Below, piece after piece: positions 42,333-52,764 of a DNA stretch of 64,000 bases. The translations under genes and the position numbers were made by a program. A model generated the notes under the pieces. The model did not search any database, had not been told where the DNA came from, and worked only from the letters and a program-made list of their open reading frames with translations. The first letter of the stretch is position 1. Every line of letters begins with the position of its first letter. The stretch is from an uncultured Bacteroidales bacterium (GTDB taxonomy: Bacteria; Bacteroidota; Bacteroidia; Bacteroidales; Paludibacteraceae), in NCBI GenBank assembly GCA_902792535.1, contig CADAZU010000001.1, positions 116,218-180,217 on the forward strand, in the 5' to 3' direction.

Positions 42333-45300
42333 TTATTTCACTTTTTTGCCGGTTGCATTAAATATTGCGCCCTCTTTCGTAATAATATAAATCTCATTCC
42401 CGATCAGAACCTTGCGATTGCCGTCCTTTTCGCCGTTAATCTCATCCATTCCGGTGGTGACTTGCGGAGCGTTGACAACCTCCATCTGCAGACCGTAGCC
42501 TTCCGTCGTTCCCTTCGTCAGGTCAAGGCTGTACGGGCTTGCCGTCAGATCCCAAATCACGTTGCCGTTATAAGTCAGATAGAGATTAGCATCTTCCGGT
42601 GCCTTCTCTATAGCAAGGGAGTACGTCATTGCCTTCGGCGCGTAAAGTTTCAAATCACAGATAGCATTATTATCCGTCAGAGTCAGATTATTGCTACATA
42701 GATTCATACCGTTACGCACACTCCAGATACGTGCCACATTGGATTCGTTCATTGTCCCCATCTTGAGAACATCACGACCTATGATATAGTCACCTGTAGC
42801 CTCTTCGTCCGCCGAAACCCATAAATAATCAGAAGCATATGTATTTCCATCAGCGGTCAATGACAAGCGGAAATTATCAACATTTCTGCCTTCGCGGGAA
42901 GGTGCGAGGAATTTCGTATTCCCTACTGCTTGCACTAATTCTACTGTTTCATCTTGAGCGAGTTGGGTAAAGAATGTCATTCCAACAACTATAGTGAAAT
43001 CCTTAGCTTCACGCGGTTGATAACACATATTGGCATGATCATATACTTGAATAATCTGGGTTTCTCCATCAACATTCAACTCTGTATGATGCAATGTGCC
43101 GTTTCCAAATCCATTCCAGCCATTATCTTTTGCTTCGGCTCCCAAACCTGAGTATTCCGTTACTAATGTGCGGTCACCCGTTAGTGCGGCACTCGCCTTC
43201 TTCTTGAAAACAACGGTATTCCAGTCATAGTCATCGTCCAATGCGATGGTATATACCTTGCCGGGTTTCATTGTTCCTTGGAATTTATTCCAATCCTTTC
43301 CTTTTACGGCGCGTTTTGACTCCGTATAATCCATCACAGCATAGTTGACATTGAATTTCATTACAGCAGAAGGATCTTCAGCGATACTTATGCCACCTAT
43401 TACATCCACTTCGAAAGGAACAGTAAAGTCATACCATCCGTATGTATTGCGCCCTGACGGATCAAGTGCCAACTGGAAATATGCATCTCCATTGACTTCG
43501 AGTTGATTCTCTTGAAGAACTTGACCGGAGTTCGCAGATGTACTTGCGTCATTGGTGTTAATGCCCAACTTGGCATCCAGTATAAAGTCGCGCACTTTCA
43601 ATTTGGCATTGTTGCCTAAGATGAGTGAACCGGTTTCCTGAACATGTACATCTCCGTATTCCTCCAGTTCGGCGCTCTTTCCGTTCACAGTCAGCGTGCC
43701 GTTCAATGTCATCGTTACACTTCCGCCGCCCTCAATAGTCATGTTGTGCACCTCTACATCGCTGGTGATTGTCACATGACCTTGGATAATCACATCCTCC
43801 GCATTGCTCGGTGCTACGCCTTCTGCCCAGTTACTGCCGGTATTCCAATCGCCGTCACCGGTGAAGATATAGCCTGTCGTGTTAATCGTGATGTCTACCG
43901 GGATTTCTACCTCGTCATACCACTCGGTTCGTTCCGGACGGAAGACAAGAATAGCGCTTGTCTCGCGACAGTACGGAATATGGGTAGGATTCTTCCACTC
44001 GAATACGCCGGCTATTTCCGGTTTCGCCGGATCGATATAGTCAATAGCCTTTCCGGAGCCATTAAGCACTAATTCCGATACCTTAACGCCGTAATCGGCC
44101 GGCTCGGTAGTAAAGTTATGGTCGATAGCCGGAGCAAAACGACGTACCTCCACGCTGAATGCACATGCCTTCGGCTCATAGATATTTTTGTTATACGGAA
44201 TAAAGACTGCCTCGCAAGTATTCATACCCGGATTGTCCATCAGTTTCTCCGGCTCCAGCCATGTGAAGCTTCCATATACCTCCTGTCCGCCGGTATAAGC
44301 CTGTCCGGTCGGAGTGGAATTACTCAGGAAGTGGTGAACGTACATGTAGGTAGCGGACAGATTATCCAGCGTCAACTGATTGCGCTTGAGCGTAATCTGC
44401 TTGCTTACATTCTCCGCCGGCGCATAGGTATCATCGCCTGCTTGCGTTGCCGTGATGGTAACTACGCCGTATTTCAGCACTTTCAAATGATCCCCCTCGG
44501 CATAAGCAATCGTACTATCGGAGGAGTGATATACAACCGCCAATCCGCTGGTGGCGGTAGCATCCAATGCGATGACATCGGCGCACCACTCTTCGCTTTC
44601 TGCCGCACGGCTCCATGTGATAGTCTGCGGAGTCTTCAATATCTCTACCTCTACCTCAAATGCAACGGTCTCATAATAATCGTCATCCTCCGGATCAAAG
44701 ACTGCCGTATAAGTGGCAACACCCTTGGTCACGCTAATGGTCGCATCCTGCCAACGGAACGTTCCCGCAATGCCGCCATCTACGCTTCCGCCTTCTAATG
44801 TCGAGCCTGCCAATGTATTCGGCAGAACGACACCTGTTGCTGTCGGATAACTCAAGATATTCGGTGTCACGCGGCTGATATGGTATGTCAACGTCTTATC
44901 CGTTGCGGCACTCCAGTTCTCGTTGCCTGTCTGATGAGCCGTGATCTCCACATCGCCGTATTTCTTAATATCCAGCGAATAAACTCCGCCCTCACATACT
45001 ACATCAGCTATATCCGTATTACCCGAAGTGAAACTTACCGGCAACTCACTCGTAGCCGTTGCGCTCAATACGACTTCATCGGTTGTCAGCACATCCAGTT
45101 CCGGCTCCCAAGTAATCGTCTGCGAAGGCAGTACTACCGTAGCCGATACCGGAATACGGAGACTCTGGTCTGCATTATGAACGATTATGGTATTATTCTC
45201 TGTACCTAACGTACTTCCCGTACAACTGATATCAATACGTACATTCTTTGCTGCGTCACCGCAGTCCTCACCAACTGTAGTAGTAACTACCGTAAACTGC

Positions 45301-48300
45301 GTATTCTCCTTATTCTCCATCTCTACATCCAACACACCACTTAGGTTCGAATAGTTGATGTAGAAACTCTGCGTCTTGGTCGAGCCCTTATCCACCTGCG
45401 AGAAATTCATCGTATTCTCTGCCAACTCCAGATACTTAGCCAGCGGAATTTCCACATTCTTGAAAGTACGAGTCATCGTTGCACCCGTCTTGGTATAGAG
45501 TCTCACAGCAGTAGCATTACGATGCAACGGGAAACTATAGTACTGATAGTCCGATGTGATATTGGGTTTGCCTGTTCGCGAGATTTCCTGAATGTCATGG
45601 AAAGCCCCATTATACTCTTCAGCAACCCACATTCCCCATAAAGCATCCCAATCACACTTAGCCCAGAATGTTACGGAATCCGGTTCTCCATAAATAGGAA
45701 TATCTTTTACAGCCAGAGTATGCAGAGTATACGCATCTTTGTATTCACCAACTAACGGACGGCATTTCGCATTCGGGTTTCTCGATACCAAACTCTTCGA
45801 TGCCTGAACTGCCACATATTCCTCGTTACCTACTTGCTTGGCAATTACCTGACCGCTTCCCCAGTCTGTCAACGACAACACATTACCGTTGATGGAAGCG
45901 AAAGTTTGTGCATCTTCATCCAACTCATACGTAATTGGCAGACCTGCCGACGAAGTAGCCGTCAACTCAATCTCTACCGTCTGACCTTCTTTGCGTTTTC
46001 TATTGGATAAGTTATCTGTCCAGGTGATATATTGTACTTTCAAGGTCGTTACCTCTATATCCATGTAGTCTGTTGTCTCTGCCCATTTGGTACTACCTGC
46101 CGCAGTCGCTGTCACACGCGCCGTACCTGCAGATACAGGTTCCAAAGTAGTATTGTTCACTACGCGTACAATCTCCGGATGATCCGATTCCAGCGTCACA
46201 GCCTGACCCGTGGAAACCATCGCTGCATTCTGGAATGAACCTTCTATCGGCATCGGCGTCAAGTCATTACGCCAGATAATAGTCTGCGGAGCAGGAGTCG
46301 TCTGACCATTCAGCGTAACATCGGCATAATTACCATCCACATCCTCGATACGCAACGTAGCGGTATGCGTGGTCTCAGAATTGGTCTCGTGTTTGTACGA
46401 CACCAATAAATCTACCGTACCATAGTGATCCAACTGCGAATTTATCGTCTTAGATCCCTCGTCCAGCACAAACTTATCTGCATCCGTTCCGGTAATAGTT
46501 ACCGTACACGGCTTCACGTTGTACCAATCTACCGTGATCGCACGCATGGTTGGATCGTTTCCATTATAGCCCAGACCAAAGTCCTTCGTAGCATCTCGCG
46601 GCGCAATCTCCTTACGCTCCGTAACATGCACATTCTTAAATCGGCCACCATAGTTACCATGATACTCCAATTTGATATACTGCGTAGCCGGATCCAACTG
46701 TAGATTACTCTCACTTCCCGAAGAGGTACCACCGGACGCATTCATCAACAGATCTTGATACTCCTTGATCAACTCCCAATCCGAACCATTACTACTCTGG
46801 TAAAAATGCCAACCATATTGGGTTGCGATACTTGATGCATTCTCAAAATCAAAACTCAGTTTATCCGGAACACCCACAAATTTAAGGATAATATATTTTG
46901 CTGACCAATCGAAATAATCTCCGGTTGTCGGCAAAAGTACTGATGTATTGGGCTTTCCGCATAGCACACCATCATTCCATGAAACATTTCCTGCATATCC
47001 GCCTTTATAATCCTCAAAATTGCTGTTATCCAACGTCATCGGCAGTCGGTTATTCGGCTGGAAGATCTCAAACGTCTTCTGGTAGTTCACTACCGCATTG
47101 TACTTATAGTTAGCATCCTGATTAACCGTAAAGGTCACATTGCCCGAAGTTCCATATACAAAAATCTTATCTTCCTCTTTGATGTATTTTGCCAAGCTCT
47201 CATTGCTCGAAGTTATCTGCAACTCCTTCTCTGTATTCAGCGACTTGAACGGATGCTCGATAATCGAGTACCACGCATGGCGGTTGTTCAGCTCGGTCGA
47301 TACCTTCGGATCACGTTTGTTGACGGTAATTGTCTTGCTCTGACTGATTCCCGTCCAGTATTCCGTAGCGGGCTGCGAGAATGTAACGGTGTTCGTTCCA
47401 GCCAGCAGAGCAATCAGCTTGCCGTCCTCGTATTTCATGCTGCCCTCCGGCGTACAGGAGAACTGTACCGCATCGGTCGTATTTGCCAAACCGGTATAGG
47501 ACACCTCAATCGTATCTTCCACAAGCATGGTTGCCGTATTCGTCAGCGTCATTGCCGACGTATTGCGCTGTACGGTAAACGTATATACTATCTCGCGAGG
47601 GAAGAGACGCTCCGTTCCGGGCTGCGAGAGGGTCAAGGTCTGCACACCGTTGCCGACGATTGCACCCTTCTCGGCACGAACCGTTATGGTGCGGTGCTCC
47701 GCATCATGAGTATAGCTGATGTAAGCAAGCTCCGATGCCGTACCGATAGCGAAAAGATTATCCGTATTCTCGTTATAGGTGATGGTAGCGGTCTCGCCGA
47801 TAGGCAGAGTCTTGGATACGGCTTTATCGGTATGACCGTCCATCGTGAAATGCGGCGAACGCTTTGCACGAACGGCATAGTTGTGGGTGGTTTCCACTAC
47901 AGCATAATACAAGTCGTCTTCTTTCGTAGAAGCCGTAATCATTACATTCACAGCACTACCTTCTTCTTCGACCACGTCACGAGCCTTCAAGTAAGGATAC
48001 TTATTCGAATCTGTAGTCGATCCTACATAGATAGCGATATCATTCGACTCATATTGTACCTTACGGTCAATTACCTTATCGTTATACATTCTGGCAGCCG
48101 GTTCACCGATACTATCGCCCGAATAGATGATTTGCGGATCATCCGTGTTGTCGAATACAATCGTCGGAGTCAGTTTATTCACCGTCACCGTAAACTCAGC
48201 TGAATCTGCCTTATAATAAGAGGTTTGCGCCTGCGTCGCGCGTATAGTGTAAGTGCCCACTTGCGTAGCAGAGAACTTATTCTCGCCGTCTATCGCTGCT

Positions 48301-51089
48301 TTCGCCTTATTTTCGCTGATCACCTTGTACGATACGACTCCTGCACGGCTGGAAACAGCATCTACTACCTTCTCTTTTACTAAATCATCCAAATCAATCT
48401 TGCACTCATTGAGATCATCGTTGATGCCAGAAACTTTCACAAGAACCTCACCGTTATTCATCTCAATACCGCCATCTGCACGACTAACCGTCACACTCTG
48501 CGCAAAGGTCGAACTTTTGTACATGCCGCCATCCGTCGGAGTGAAAGTAATCATATAATCATGACTTCCCGCAGCATCATTAACAGTTGTTCCATTAAGC
48601 GTTTTCCAAGTAAACGTACCATCCACCTTTGTATCAGGCACACCTCTCAGCGTTACTGTTGCCAAGCCTTCACTCAACTGACTATTTGCAAAAGTTCCCT
48701 TGTACTTAATCTCTGCAACACTCGGATTCGTTGCAATATTAGGAGTAACTTTATTAATCGTAATATCATGTGTCGTTTCAAATTCCTGAGAAATAGCATC
48801 TCCCGGCTGATAAGCACGGATAGTTGCTGTACCCGAACCCGTAAATGTCATTACACCCGTATTCGTAATAGTTACGATATTTGCAGGATTGGAAGTGGTC
48901 GGAGTAAAAGTAAAGTCCGTATTATCTACCGTTGTAGATGCTTGCAATGTAACTTGGTCTGTTGTATTATACGTATTGGCAATATTCCATGACTTTAAGA
49001 ATTGCTCCTGTGCCGTTACAGACGCCGACAAATCAATTGTATGCAGCAAGTCACCTACATTATTGCGGACATACAGTTTATCCGTATACTCACCCTTTGC
49101 ATTCGAAAGGAATGTAACCGTCACAAGCTGCGAACCTTTCTTTCCACAACCGCCAAAATGCGAAGTGTTTACACTCCACAAACTCTTACCAGACGAAACG
49201 CCTGCATCCTCATCCGATTTGAAAGAAAGGAATACCGGAATATTAGAATAAGTCACCGTTATTTGCTTGCCTAATGATTGACCAGGATCTGTTGAGTAGG
49301 AAAGTGTATTTAACGAAACCGAAGAAGTGGTATTTCTGGTCGTTTGAACATTGCTGATAGTATATGAATATCCCAGATATGCACCTGCATTGAAACGAAT
49401 ACGAGTCGTATTGGCATTGCAGTTTATACTACGATTTGTTCCGGATGTACTAATATCTCCGTATCCTATAGTCGTCTTTTCAAGTTGGGTTCCGCTTGCG
49501 TTATATTGAATAACCTCAAGATCAGCCAAGAATGCAATACTCGATTTTGTCACTCTAAATGTAAGTTGTTTTGGTACAGTTGGATAAATATCAAAATTCT
49601 TGCTATCTCTATTCAGTGTACCGCCGCTATGGTTATCCGAAGTAGCACACGGATCGGTCATGTTAATCACCGTAGCATATTTGGTAACAGAAGCGGGGGC
49701 GTAACTTGCATTTCCGGCAACGGAAGCAGTAATAGCTACCGGACCACCTAATGCACGAACGGTCAGCACATTGCCCGACAAACTCAACGATGCGTTGGAT
49801 GCCATCGAATAGGTCACAGGCAAGCCTGATGCCGCTCCTGTTTTGGCATTCTTTGCTACGGCACTCAATGTAATTGTGTAAGGCATATTCTCGTTACTCA
49901 AGTCCGCAATATCATCCGTCCATTCTATTTCTTGCGGAGTAAGATTAGTCACATTCAGCGTAAATGCCTCAGAATATGCAGCATAATAAGTCTTTGTATT
50001 CTTTGCAAGATTTGCCGTTACAGACAAGTTATTGATTGTGCCGCTAATATCTTCACGAACAGTCAAAATAGGATTTCCTTCTCCGTCTGTTCCTGACGTA
50101 AAATAACTTGAGTTGAAATCGCTATAAGAAATCGTTTGTCCCGTTGTGCAACTTGCACGCAGCACATCGCCTGCACTAAGCGTCGTCTCTCCACTCGTCA
50201 ATTCATTACCATCTCCATCTACCCAAGTAATCGAAGGTTTGTTATAACCGGTCCCTTTCAGATAATAGGTAAGCGACGAAAGTCCATTATCGCTACTTAC
50301 GGTAAGCGTACAAGTGCGCAAACCATTGGAAGTCGGCTTAAATGTAATGGTAATATTCTTTGTATCTTCTGCAACAGAAGTAAAGGAGCTCTCCGAAAGT
50401 ACAAAATCATCACTGTGACCTGATTTTGACAAACTAACTGTCCCCGCATGAGCATGATTAATCGTCAAAGTCTGAGTCCCTGACTCTTCTCCTACTACTA
50501 TATCACCAAATTGGAATGTACCCCCGCTTGCCGTTGTACTTGCCAAACGAGCAAAAATAGCATAATAATCATATGATTCACCACCTATGCCCAAAACTTT
50601 TGCGGTACCATGTACAGTAACTTTATATGGTACAGCCGTAGAACCACTCAAAACTGTATTCGATTTATCAGTATTCCAACCTTTAAAGGTATAACCTGAA
50701 TTAGCTTTGGCACATAACCACAAATTAACGTCGCCACTAGAATGCCAACTTTTTGAAGCTGAATTTTCTCCGTCATCTGTTGATTTTGTCGCATTGGAAG
50801 CACTACAATTTGAACTAGTGCCTACATATACATAACCTCCATCAGACGGATTAGCCGCTGCATTTATCTTAGCATACCACGTTCCACCCCACGCCTGCGT
50901 ATTCCAGCCGCCCAAAAAGAGCAGCAGAAGGGCTATTAGCGAAACACGAGACAGATACGAGACAGATACGAGACGATAGACAGAGTGATTCATCACTCGG
51001 TCTTCTCTCGGTTGTCGGTCGCTCATCGCTCGGTCGAGCGTTTTAGCGTAAAGCCAATTGAATATACTTCTAAAACTCATCTTTTTCAT
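42333..51089 (-). CDS. Giant secreted multi-domain Ig-like surface protein (2,918 residues)
   Basis: An unusually long N-terminus precedes the hydrophobic export segment VSLIALLLLFLGGWNTQAWG (~50-68), after which the mature protein starts near GTWYAK. An InlB-like region (GYTFKGWNTD), a choice-of-anchor-D-like module (TLTINHAHAGTVSLS), and many Big/MBG-type Ig repeats marked by recurring QTITW, VTITATQAGD and IAxNPSVAEI-like phrases follow. A discoidin-like segment sits near 1,370, and TGDGDWNTGSNWAEG starts a late beta-helical domain near 2,530. The end (KVLIGNEIYIITKEG, FNATGKKVK) is the shared C-terminal tag. Likely an adhesin. A simple repeat encodes part of the leader region, so ATG 51089 may not be the ancestral start. 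Confidence 0.85.
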   Translation of the reverse strand: MKKMSFRSIFNWLYAKTLDRAMSDRQPREDRVMNHSVYRLVSVSYLSRVSLIALLLLFLGGWNTQAWGGTWYAKINAAANPSDGGYVYVGTSSNCSASNATKSTDDGENSASKSWHSSGDVNLWLCAKANSGYTFKGWNTDKSNTVLSGSTAVPYKVTVHGTAKVLGIGGESYDYYAIFARLASTTASGGTFQFGDIVVGEESGTQTLTINHAHAGTVSLSKSGHSDDFVLSESSFTSVAEDTKNITITFKPTSNGLRTCTLTVSSDNGLSSLTYYLKGTGYNKPSITWVDGDGNELTSGETTLSAGDVLRASCTTGQTISYSDFNSSYFTSGTDGEGNPILTVREDISGTINNLSVTANLAKNTKTYYAAYSEAFTLNVTNLTPQEIEWTDDIADLSNENMPYTITLSAVAKNAKTGAASGLPVTYSMASNASLSLSGNVLTVRALGGPVAITASVAGNASYAPASVTKYATVINMTDPCATSDNHSGGTLNRDSKNFDIYPTVPKQLTFRVTKSSIAFLADLEVIQYNASGTQLEKTTIGYGDISTSGTNRSINCNANTTRIRFNAGAYLGYSYTISNVQTTRNTTSSVSLNTLSYSTDPGQSLGKQITVTYSNIPVFLSFKSDEDAGVSSGKSLWSVNTSHFGGCGKKGSQLVTVTFLSNAKGEYTDKLYVRNNVGDLLHTIDLSASVTAQEQFLKSWNIANTYNTTDQVTLQASTTVDNTDFTFTPTTSNPANIVTITNTGVMTFTGSGTATIRAYQPGDAISQEFETTHDITINKVTPNIATNPSVAEIKYKGTFANSQLSEGLATVTLRGVPDTKVDGTFTWKTLNGTTVNDAAGSHDYMITFTPTDGGMYKSSTFAQSVTVSRADGGIEMNNGEVLVKVSGINDDLNECKIDLDDLVKEKVVDAVSSRAGVVSYKVISENKAKAAIDGENKFSATQVGTYTIRATQAQTSYYKADSAEFTVTVNKLTPTIVFDNTDDPQIIYSGDSIGEPAARMYNDKVIDRKVQYESNDIAIYVGSTTDSNKYPYLKARDVVEEEGSAVNVMITASTKEDDLYYAVVETTHNYAVRAKRSPHFTMDGHTDKAVSKTLPIGETATITYNENTDNLFAIGTASELAYISYTHDAEHRTITVRAEKGAIVGNGVQTLTLSQPGTERLFPREIVYTFTVQRNTSAMTLTNTATMLVEDTIEVSYTGLANTTDAVQFSCTPEGSMKYEDGKLIALLAGTNTVTFSQPATEYWTGISQSKTITVNKRDPKVSTELNNRHAWYSIIEHPFKSLNTEKELQITSSNESLAKYIKEEDKIFVYGTSGNVTFTVNQDANYKYNAVVNYQKTFEIFQPNNRLPMTLDNSNFEDYKGGYAGNVSWNDGVLCGKPNTSVLLPTTGDYFDWSAKYIILKFVGVPDKLSFDFENASSIATQYGWHFYQSSNGSDWELIKEYQDLLMNASGGTSSGSESNLQLDPATQYIKLEYHGNYGGRFKNVHVTERKEIAPRDATKDFGLGYNGNDPTMRAITVDWYNVKPCTVTITGTDADKFVLDEGSKTINSQLDHYGTVDLLVSYKHETNSETTHTATLRIEDVDGNYADVTLNGQTTPAPQTIIWRNDLTPMPIEGSFQNAAMVSTGQAVTLESDHPEIVRVVNNTTLEPVSAGTARVTATAAGSTKWAETTDYMDIEVTTLKVQYITWTDNLSNRKRKEGQTVEIELTATSSAGLPITYELDEDAQTFASINGNVLSLTDWGSGQVIAKQVGNEEYVAVQASKSLVSRNPNAKCRPLVGEYKDAYTLHTLAVKDIPIYGEPDSVTFWAKCDWDALWGMWVAEEYNGAFHDIQEISRTGKPNITSDYQYYSFPLHRNATAVRLYTKTGATMTRTFKNVEIPLAKYLELAENTMNFSQVDKGSTKTQSFYINYSNLSGVLDVEMENKENTQFTVVTTTVGEDCGDAAKNVRIDISCTGSTLGTENNTIIVHNADQSLRIPVSATVVLPSQTITWEPELDVLTTDEVVLSATATSELPVSFTSGNTDIADVVCEGGVYSLDIKKYGDVEITAHQTGNENWSAATDKTLTYHISRVTPNILSYPTATGVVLPNTLAGSTLEGGSVDGGIAGTFRWQDATISVTKGVATYTAVFDPEDDDYYETVAFEVEVEILKTPQTITWSRAAESEEWCADVIALDATATSGLAVVYHSSDSTIAYAEGDHLKVLKYGVVTITATQAGDDTYAPAENVSKQITLKRNQLTLDNLSATYMYVHHFLSNSTPTGQAYTGGQEVYGSFTWLEPEKLMDNPGMNTCEAVFIPYNKNIYEPKACAFSVEVRRFAPAIDHNFTTEPADYGVKVSELVLNGSGKAIDYIDPAKPEIAGVFEWKNPTHIPYCRETSAILVFRPERTEWYDEVEIPVDITINTTGYIFTGDGDWNTGSNWAEGVAPSNAEDVIIQGHVTITSDVEVHNMTIEGGGSVTMTLNGTLTVNGKSAELEEYGDVHVQETGSLILGNNAKLKVRDFILDAKLGINTNDASTSANSGQVLQENQLEVNGDAYFQLALDPSGRNTYGWYDFTVPFEVDVIGGISIAEDPSAVMKFNVNYAVMDYTESKRAVKGKDWNKFQGTMKPGKVYTIALDDDYDWNTVVFKKKASAALTGDRTLVTEYSGLGAEAKDNGWNGFGNGTLHHTELNVDGETQIIQVYDHANMCYQPREAKDFTIVVGMTFFTQLAQDETVELVQAVGNTKFLAPSREGRNVDNFRLSLTADGNTYASDYLWVSADEEATGDYIIGRDVLKMGTMNESNVARIWSVRNGMNLCSNNLTLTDNNAICDLKLYAPKAMTYSLAIEKAPEDANLYLTYNGNVIWDLTASPYSLDLTKGTTEGYGLQMEVVNAPQVTTGMDEINGEKDGNRKVLIGNEIYIITKEGAIFNATGKKVK
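50943..50982 (-). repeat. ACGAGACAGATACGAGAC repeat in the giant gene's leader region
   Basis: Tandem GATACGAGACA units within the codons for the extended signal-peptide N-region (HSVYRLVSVSYLSRVS); related to 31206-31263. Confidence 0.65.
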
Positions 51090-51189
51090 ACCATTCTATT
51101 TTTTGTTCCTTAAATTGCTATATTGAGTTAATTTTATTTCTTTTGGTCAAAAATTACCAAAAATTATAAAAAATGTATTTTTCTTTCTT

Positions 51190-52062
51190 TTATTTGAGCG
51201 ATTTAGGATATTTAGTTGCTATCCTCTTAAACTGCTGTTCCACATTTGTCTTGTTAAGAGACTCCAATTCTTCTTGAGCCATTTGCTGAAGGAATGTATA
51301 ACGCTCTACTCTTTCCACGCCACGTTTAATCATCTCTGCGTTAATTACCTCCATATTTGACAAAACTATCAATTGATTGATGGTTGCCGTGTCCCGTAAA
51401 TTCAATCCCTTACTTGCCAACTCCGGGTTATGCGCTTCCCAATCCTTTGCTCGGCAACCGAATAAAGCCATATTTAACATATCTGCTTCGGAAGCATACA
51501 CAATGTATTCCTTCTTTTTCTCAATAGAGAGCTGCGGGATAATATTATCTTTTATTGCGTCCGTATGCAGTTGATAATTTGTCTTTGAGAGTATTCGGGA
51601 AATATCCCATTGAAACAACAAAGGATTATTCTCCGCCTCTACTAACCTCTGGAACTCTTTTACCACTAATAAGTTGAACTCCGGAGATAACCACATTCCA
51701 AAATGGTAGGCTATATCCTTATGGGCATAAGTTCCACCATATCTGCCTGCTTTTGCAAATATACCAATCGCACCTGTTCGTTCAATGAATTTATTGACAG
51801 ACATATAGAATCGATTGCTACCTGCTTCCATTCTAATTCCCCCGAATTCGGGGGTTTTAAAATCAGGGTTATTCAATTGTTCCCATACACCCAAGAAGTC
51901 AATGGTACTCTTATTATTGAGCCATTTCTCTATCAAACGTGCGCCTTCTTCAAAATTTTTAGTCATATCTGTCAAACAGATATAATCATTCTGATTTTTA
52001 TTAAGCAACACATTGATGCGTGTATCATTAACTTGTATAGTGCGATTGATCATATTTATCAA
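51190..52062 (-). CDS. KilA-N domain protein
   Basis: About 290 residues. The N-terminal half matches KilA-N: LTDMTKNFEEGARLIEKWL, then GRYGGTYAHKDIAYHFGMWL and FNLLVVKEFQRL, a DNA-binding module common in phages and plasmids. The C-terminal half is helical with ASEADMLNMALFG and a coiled-coil-like end. Two near-adjacent ATGs (52062, 52053) are possible starts. Monocistronic with its own promoter (52163-52194). Probably acquired through a mobile element; no other phage gene is nearby. Confidence 0.85.
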   Translation of the reverse strand: MINMINRTIQVNDTRINVLLNKNQNDYICLTDMTKNFEEGARLIEKWLNNKSTIDFLGVWEQLNNPDFKTPEFGGIRMEAGSNRFYMSVNKFIERTGAIGIFAKAGRYGGTYAHKDIAYHFGMWLSPEFNLLVVKEFQRLVEAENNPLLFQWDISRILSKTNYQLHTDAIKDNIIPQLSIEKKKEYIVYASEADMLNMALFGCRAKDWEAHNPELASKGLNLRDTATINQLIVLSNMEVINAEMIKRGVERVERYTFLQQMAQEELESLNKTNVEQQFKRIATKYPKSLK

Positions 52063-52162
52063 TTTTTGTCTTTTTTGCGGGTTTTGCTATGTCGGTTTTG
52101 CAAATTTACTATTTTTAAGCAAATCTACATATTTGTACTGCAAAACAATGCAAATTTGGGTG

Positions 52163-52194
52163 CAAAATTAATATATTCCTTTGGAATATGCAAA
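52163..52194 (-). promoter_or_regulatory. Promoter for KilA-N gene
   Basis: On the minus strand: TTTG (52191-52194), 20-nt spacer, TAATTTTG (52163-52170). A second TAAATTTG at 52101-52108 lacks a -33 box at the right distance. Confidence 0.7.
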
Positions 52195-52310
52195 TTTTAG
52201 TCCCTTTTACGCGCGCGAATAATAATAAGGTGTAGCCGTTTCTTAAAAAACAACCTCTTTTGGATTATAATATATGCTTTTTCAATCACTTACGGCATAT
52301 GACACAAAAA

Positions 52311-52328
52311 CAGCGTCCGAAGACGCTG
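52311..52328. terminator. Terminator hairpin downstream of the PqqD gene
   Basis: Stem CAGCGTC-CGAA-GACGCTG flanked by AAAAA and CTTTT; can act in both directions. Confidence 0.8.
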
Positions 52329-52335
52329 CTTTTAG

Positions 52336-52440
52336 TTATTTCAAATCTCTATATTGAGTGGTTGTTCGGAATTTTCGAATTACCACTTCGCGAACCAATT
52401 CACCTTCTGCGAAGATGTTAGAGACAAGCCTCGCTAGGCA
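52336..52440 (-). pseudogene. Relic of a RhuM-like virulence-family protein (tentative)
   Basis: Directly after the TAG stop of the PqqD gene, the same frame stays open for 34 codons up to a TAA at 52336-52338, reading LVSNIFAEGELVREVVIRKF and RTTTQYRDLK. The phrase NIFxEGEL...FxTTTQ resembles the conserved core of RhuM-family proteins. It lacks a start and the rest of the domain, so it is a fragment; the family call rests on this short match only. Confidence 0.4.
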
Positions 52441-52725
52441 CTACGCATCGATGATGCCAGCTTGGCGCCAGGAGTCAACGGTGGCAGAGACATCGGTCAT
52501 GGCTTGGTCGGGAGAGACTTCGTACTCATCGCAGAGGGTTTTGCAAAGTGCAGGGATGTCGAAAGAGCCATGTGAACGGGTCATTTCTTCCGCCTTTTCC
52601 CAAAGGAAAGCCGCAGTTTCGTTGAGGGTGATCATTTTGTTGAAATTGATGAGCGCCATCGATTCGCCCACCAGAATATACTCATTGCCCAACTTGCGCA
52701 ATTTAAATCCTTCAATCGTTTTCAT
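52441..52725 (-). CDS. PqqD family protein (RiPP recognition element-like)
   Basis: 94 residues. Begins MKTIEGFKLRKLGNEYILVG; the central ITLNETAAFLWEKAEEM and C-terminal LCDEYEVSPDQAMTDV, SWRQAGIID are typical of PqqD-like winged-helix domains, which bind leader peptides of ribosomally made, modified peptides. Immediately upstream is an S24/S26 peptidase-like gene, an arrangement recurrent in Bacteroidales. No radical-SAM enzyme is adjacent, so any modification chemistry is unidentified. The gap between the two genes is a TTTACAATT repeat. Confidence 0.85.
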   Translation of the reverse strand: MKTIEGFKLRKLGNEYILVGESMALINFNKMITLNETAAFLWEKAEEMTRSHGSFDIPALCKTLCDEYEVSPDQAMTDVSATVDSWRQAGIIDA

Positions 52726-52733
52726 AAAGATAT

Positions 52734-52764
52734 TTTACAATTTAGATATTTACAATTTACAATT
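52734..52764 (-). repeat. TTTACAATT simple repeat between PqqD and S24/S26 genes
   Basis: TTTACAATTTAGATATTTAC then AATTTACAATT; complementary to the motif at 34067-34096. Confidence 0.55.

Noticed and set aside
47253-48203. 316-codon plus-strand open frame opposite the giant surface protein
   Set aside because: No domain, no promoter, and the minus-strand protein has continuous Ig-like repeats across it.
51190-52062. Prophage call around the KilA-N gene
   Set aside because: Only one phage-type gene; neighbours are a surface protein and a PqqD pair, with no structural or integrase genes.
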